Assembly (NCBI GenBank): GCA_036426205.1
Contig: CM071573.1
Coordinates: 70,904,382 to 70,968,381 of the forward strand
Source of the DNA: Ascaphus truei
Taxonomy: Eukaryota; Chordata; Amphibia; Anura; Ascaphidae
DNA: 64,000 bases
Reading direction: 5' to 3'
Within the stretch, counting starts at the first letter, position 1. Each line of letters starts with the position of its first letter. The translations under genes and the position numbers were made by a program. This document shows positions 63,360-64,000 of this stretch, one piece after another. A model generated the notes under the pieces. It was not told the origin of the DNA. It saw only the letters and a program-made list of their open reading frames with translations, and did no database searches.

Positions 63360-64000
63360 GGCTATAGTGTACAGTTGCTGTAATCGCCTTACAACTGTAA
63401 AATGATGTGTTTTACAAAGTTAGCCACAACTCTTCGCGGTATTGTTTTATGCTAAACCCGTATCTCTTTTCCCAACTTGCTTTTTTAGTGACAGAATCAA
63501 GAAGCAAAATAGAATGGCGAGTTTTGGTCACAGGGAATTATAGTTGTTTAAATCTACAAGCAATTGACAAGCTGTATTTTAATTTGAGCGAGGACTTTCA
63601 ATGTTTTCCTTTATACAGAGCACGCCTTGAAAATGACACCACACCTGGCAGCGATGAAGGATTTTACTAGAATGGTTATATACACCCTCAAACGATTCTG
63701 ATCCAATAAATACCGCGTCACAACATACATGGGTGGTATGTTCCCTTTTGTGAATAGGCAATAAAAATGGCCATGTTAAAGAATGAAAAATAATGATCTA
63801 CAGTTTGCTTCCATGGAGAAGCAAGACACACGGTATGAGAAACAAATTCATCTAAATGGAAATACATTAAAAATGCAAAGGATTCCTTTAAAATATAAGT
63901 GCTTCAAAAGTTTTGCACCATCAATTAATTACCAGGCTTACATTTTTTTTTTTTTTATCTTTAAAAGGCTTTAAATATTTAAGTGTCGTAGTGATGGATC
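63360..64000. other. Intronic sequence at window end
   Basis: No CDH23 exon or repeat family recognised; a T run near 63944-63956. Confidence 0.4.

Overview
The window is intronic and exonic vertebrate DNA from the middle of CDH23 (cadherin-23, the tip-link cadherin), read on the minus strand. Thirteen coding exons were placed by conserved cadherin text, splice sites and codon phase. They run from 62286 down to 10830, total 2030 nt (about 677 residues) and cover parts of seven consecutive extracellular cadherin (EC) repeats, five of them complete. All phases join without a frameshift or stop. Neither end of the gene is present.

On the opposite strand, inside the 21-kb intron between local exons 8 and 9, lies a compact second gene at 35545-35976. 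It encodes a 143-residue single-pass membrane protein that I recognise as the C10orf105 homologue, which is also nested antisense in CDH23 in mammals.

Everything else is transposon-rich intron. Region by region: 1-4692 decayed Penelope-like element (PLE) with reverse transcriptase and GIY-YIG remnants; 4.8-10.7 kb TTAA MITEs, Harbinger-like and hAT elements, including one hAT nested in another; 10.8-17.8 kb exons 13-9 with a SINE, a hAT element and an L2-type LINE fragment; 18-26 kb minisatellites split by a TG...CA element, a second such element and two Harbinger-like MITEs; 31.56-33.92 kb a near-perfect 2.36-kb inverted repeat; 35.5-36 kb C10orf105; 37.7-43.9 kb exons 8-7 and many copies of one palindromic hAT MITE; 45.8-53.7 kb several minisatellites, exons 6-3 and a solo LTR; 54-64 kb exons 2-1 and more MITEs.

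The organism is inferred to be an amphibian, most likely a frog. The reasons are large introns, abundant hAT, Harbinger and TTAA MITEs, Neptune-type PLE text and tRNA SINEs with L2-like tails. Species cannot be named from the sequence alone.

The most unusual signal is a set of six short hammerhead-ribozyme-like motifs linked to PLE-type repeat ends. Two carry the usual CUGANGA core. The other four (one of them duplicated by the inverted repeat) carry UUGANAA, a paired change at the two core positions that contact each other in the folded ribozyme. Position 7 varies freely and stems I and II are preserved by different sequences.
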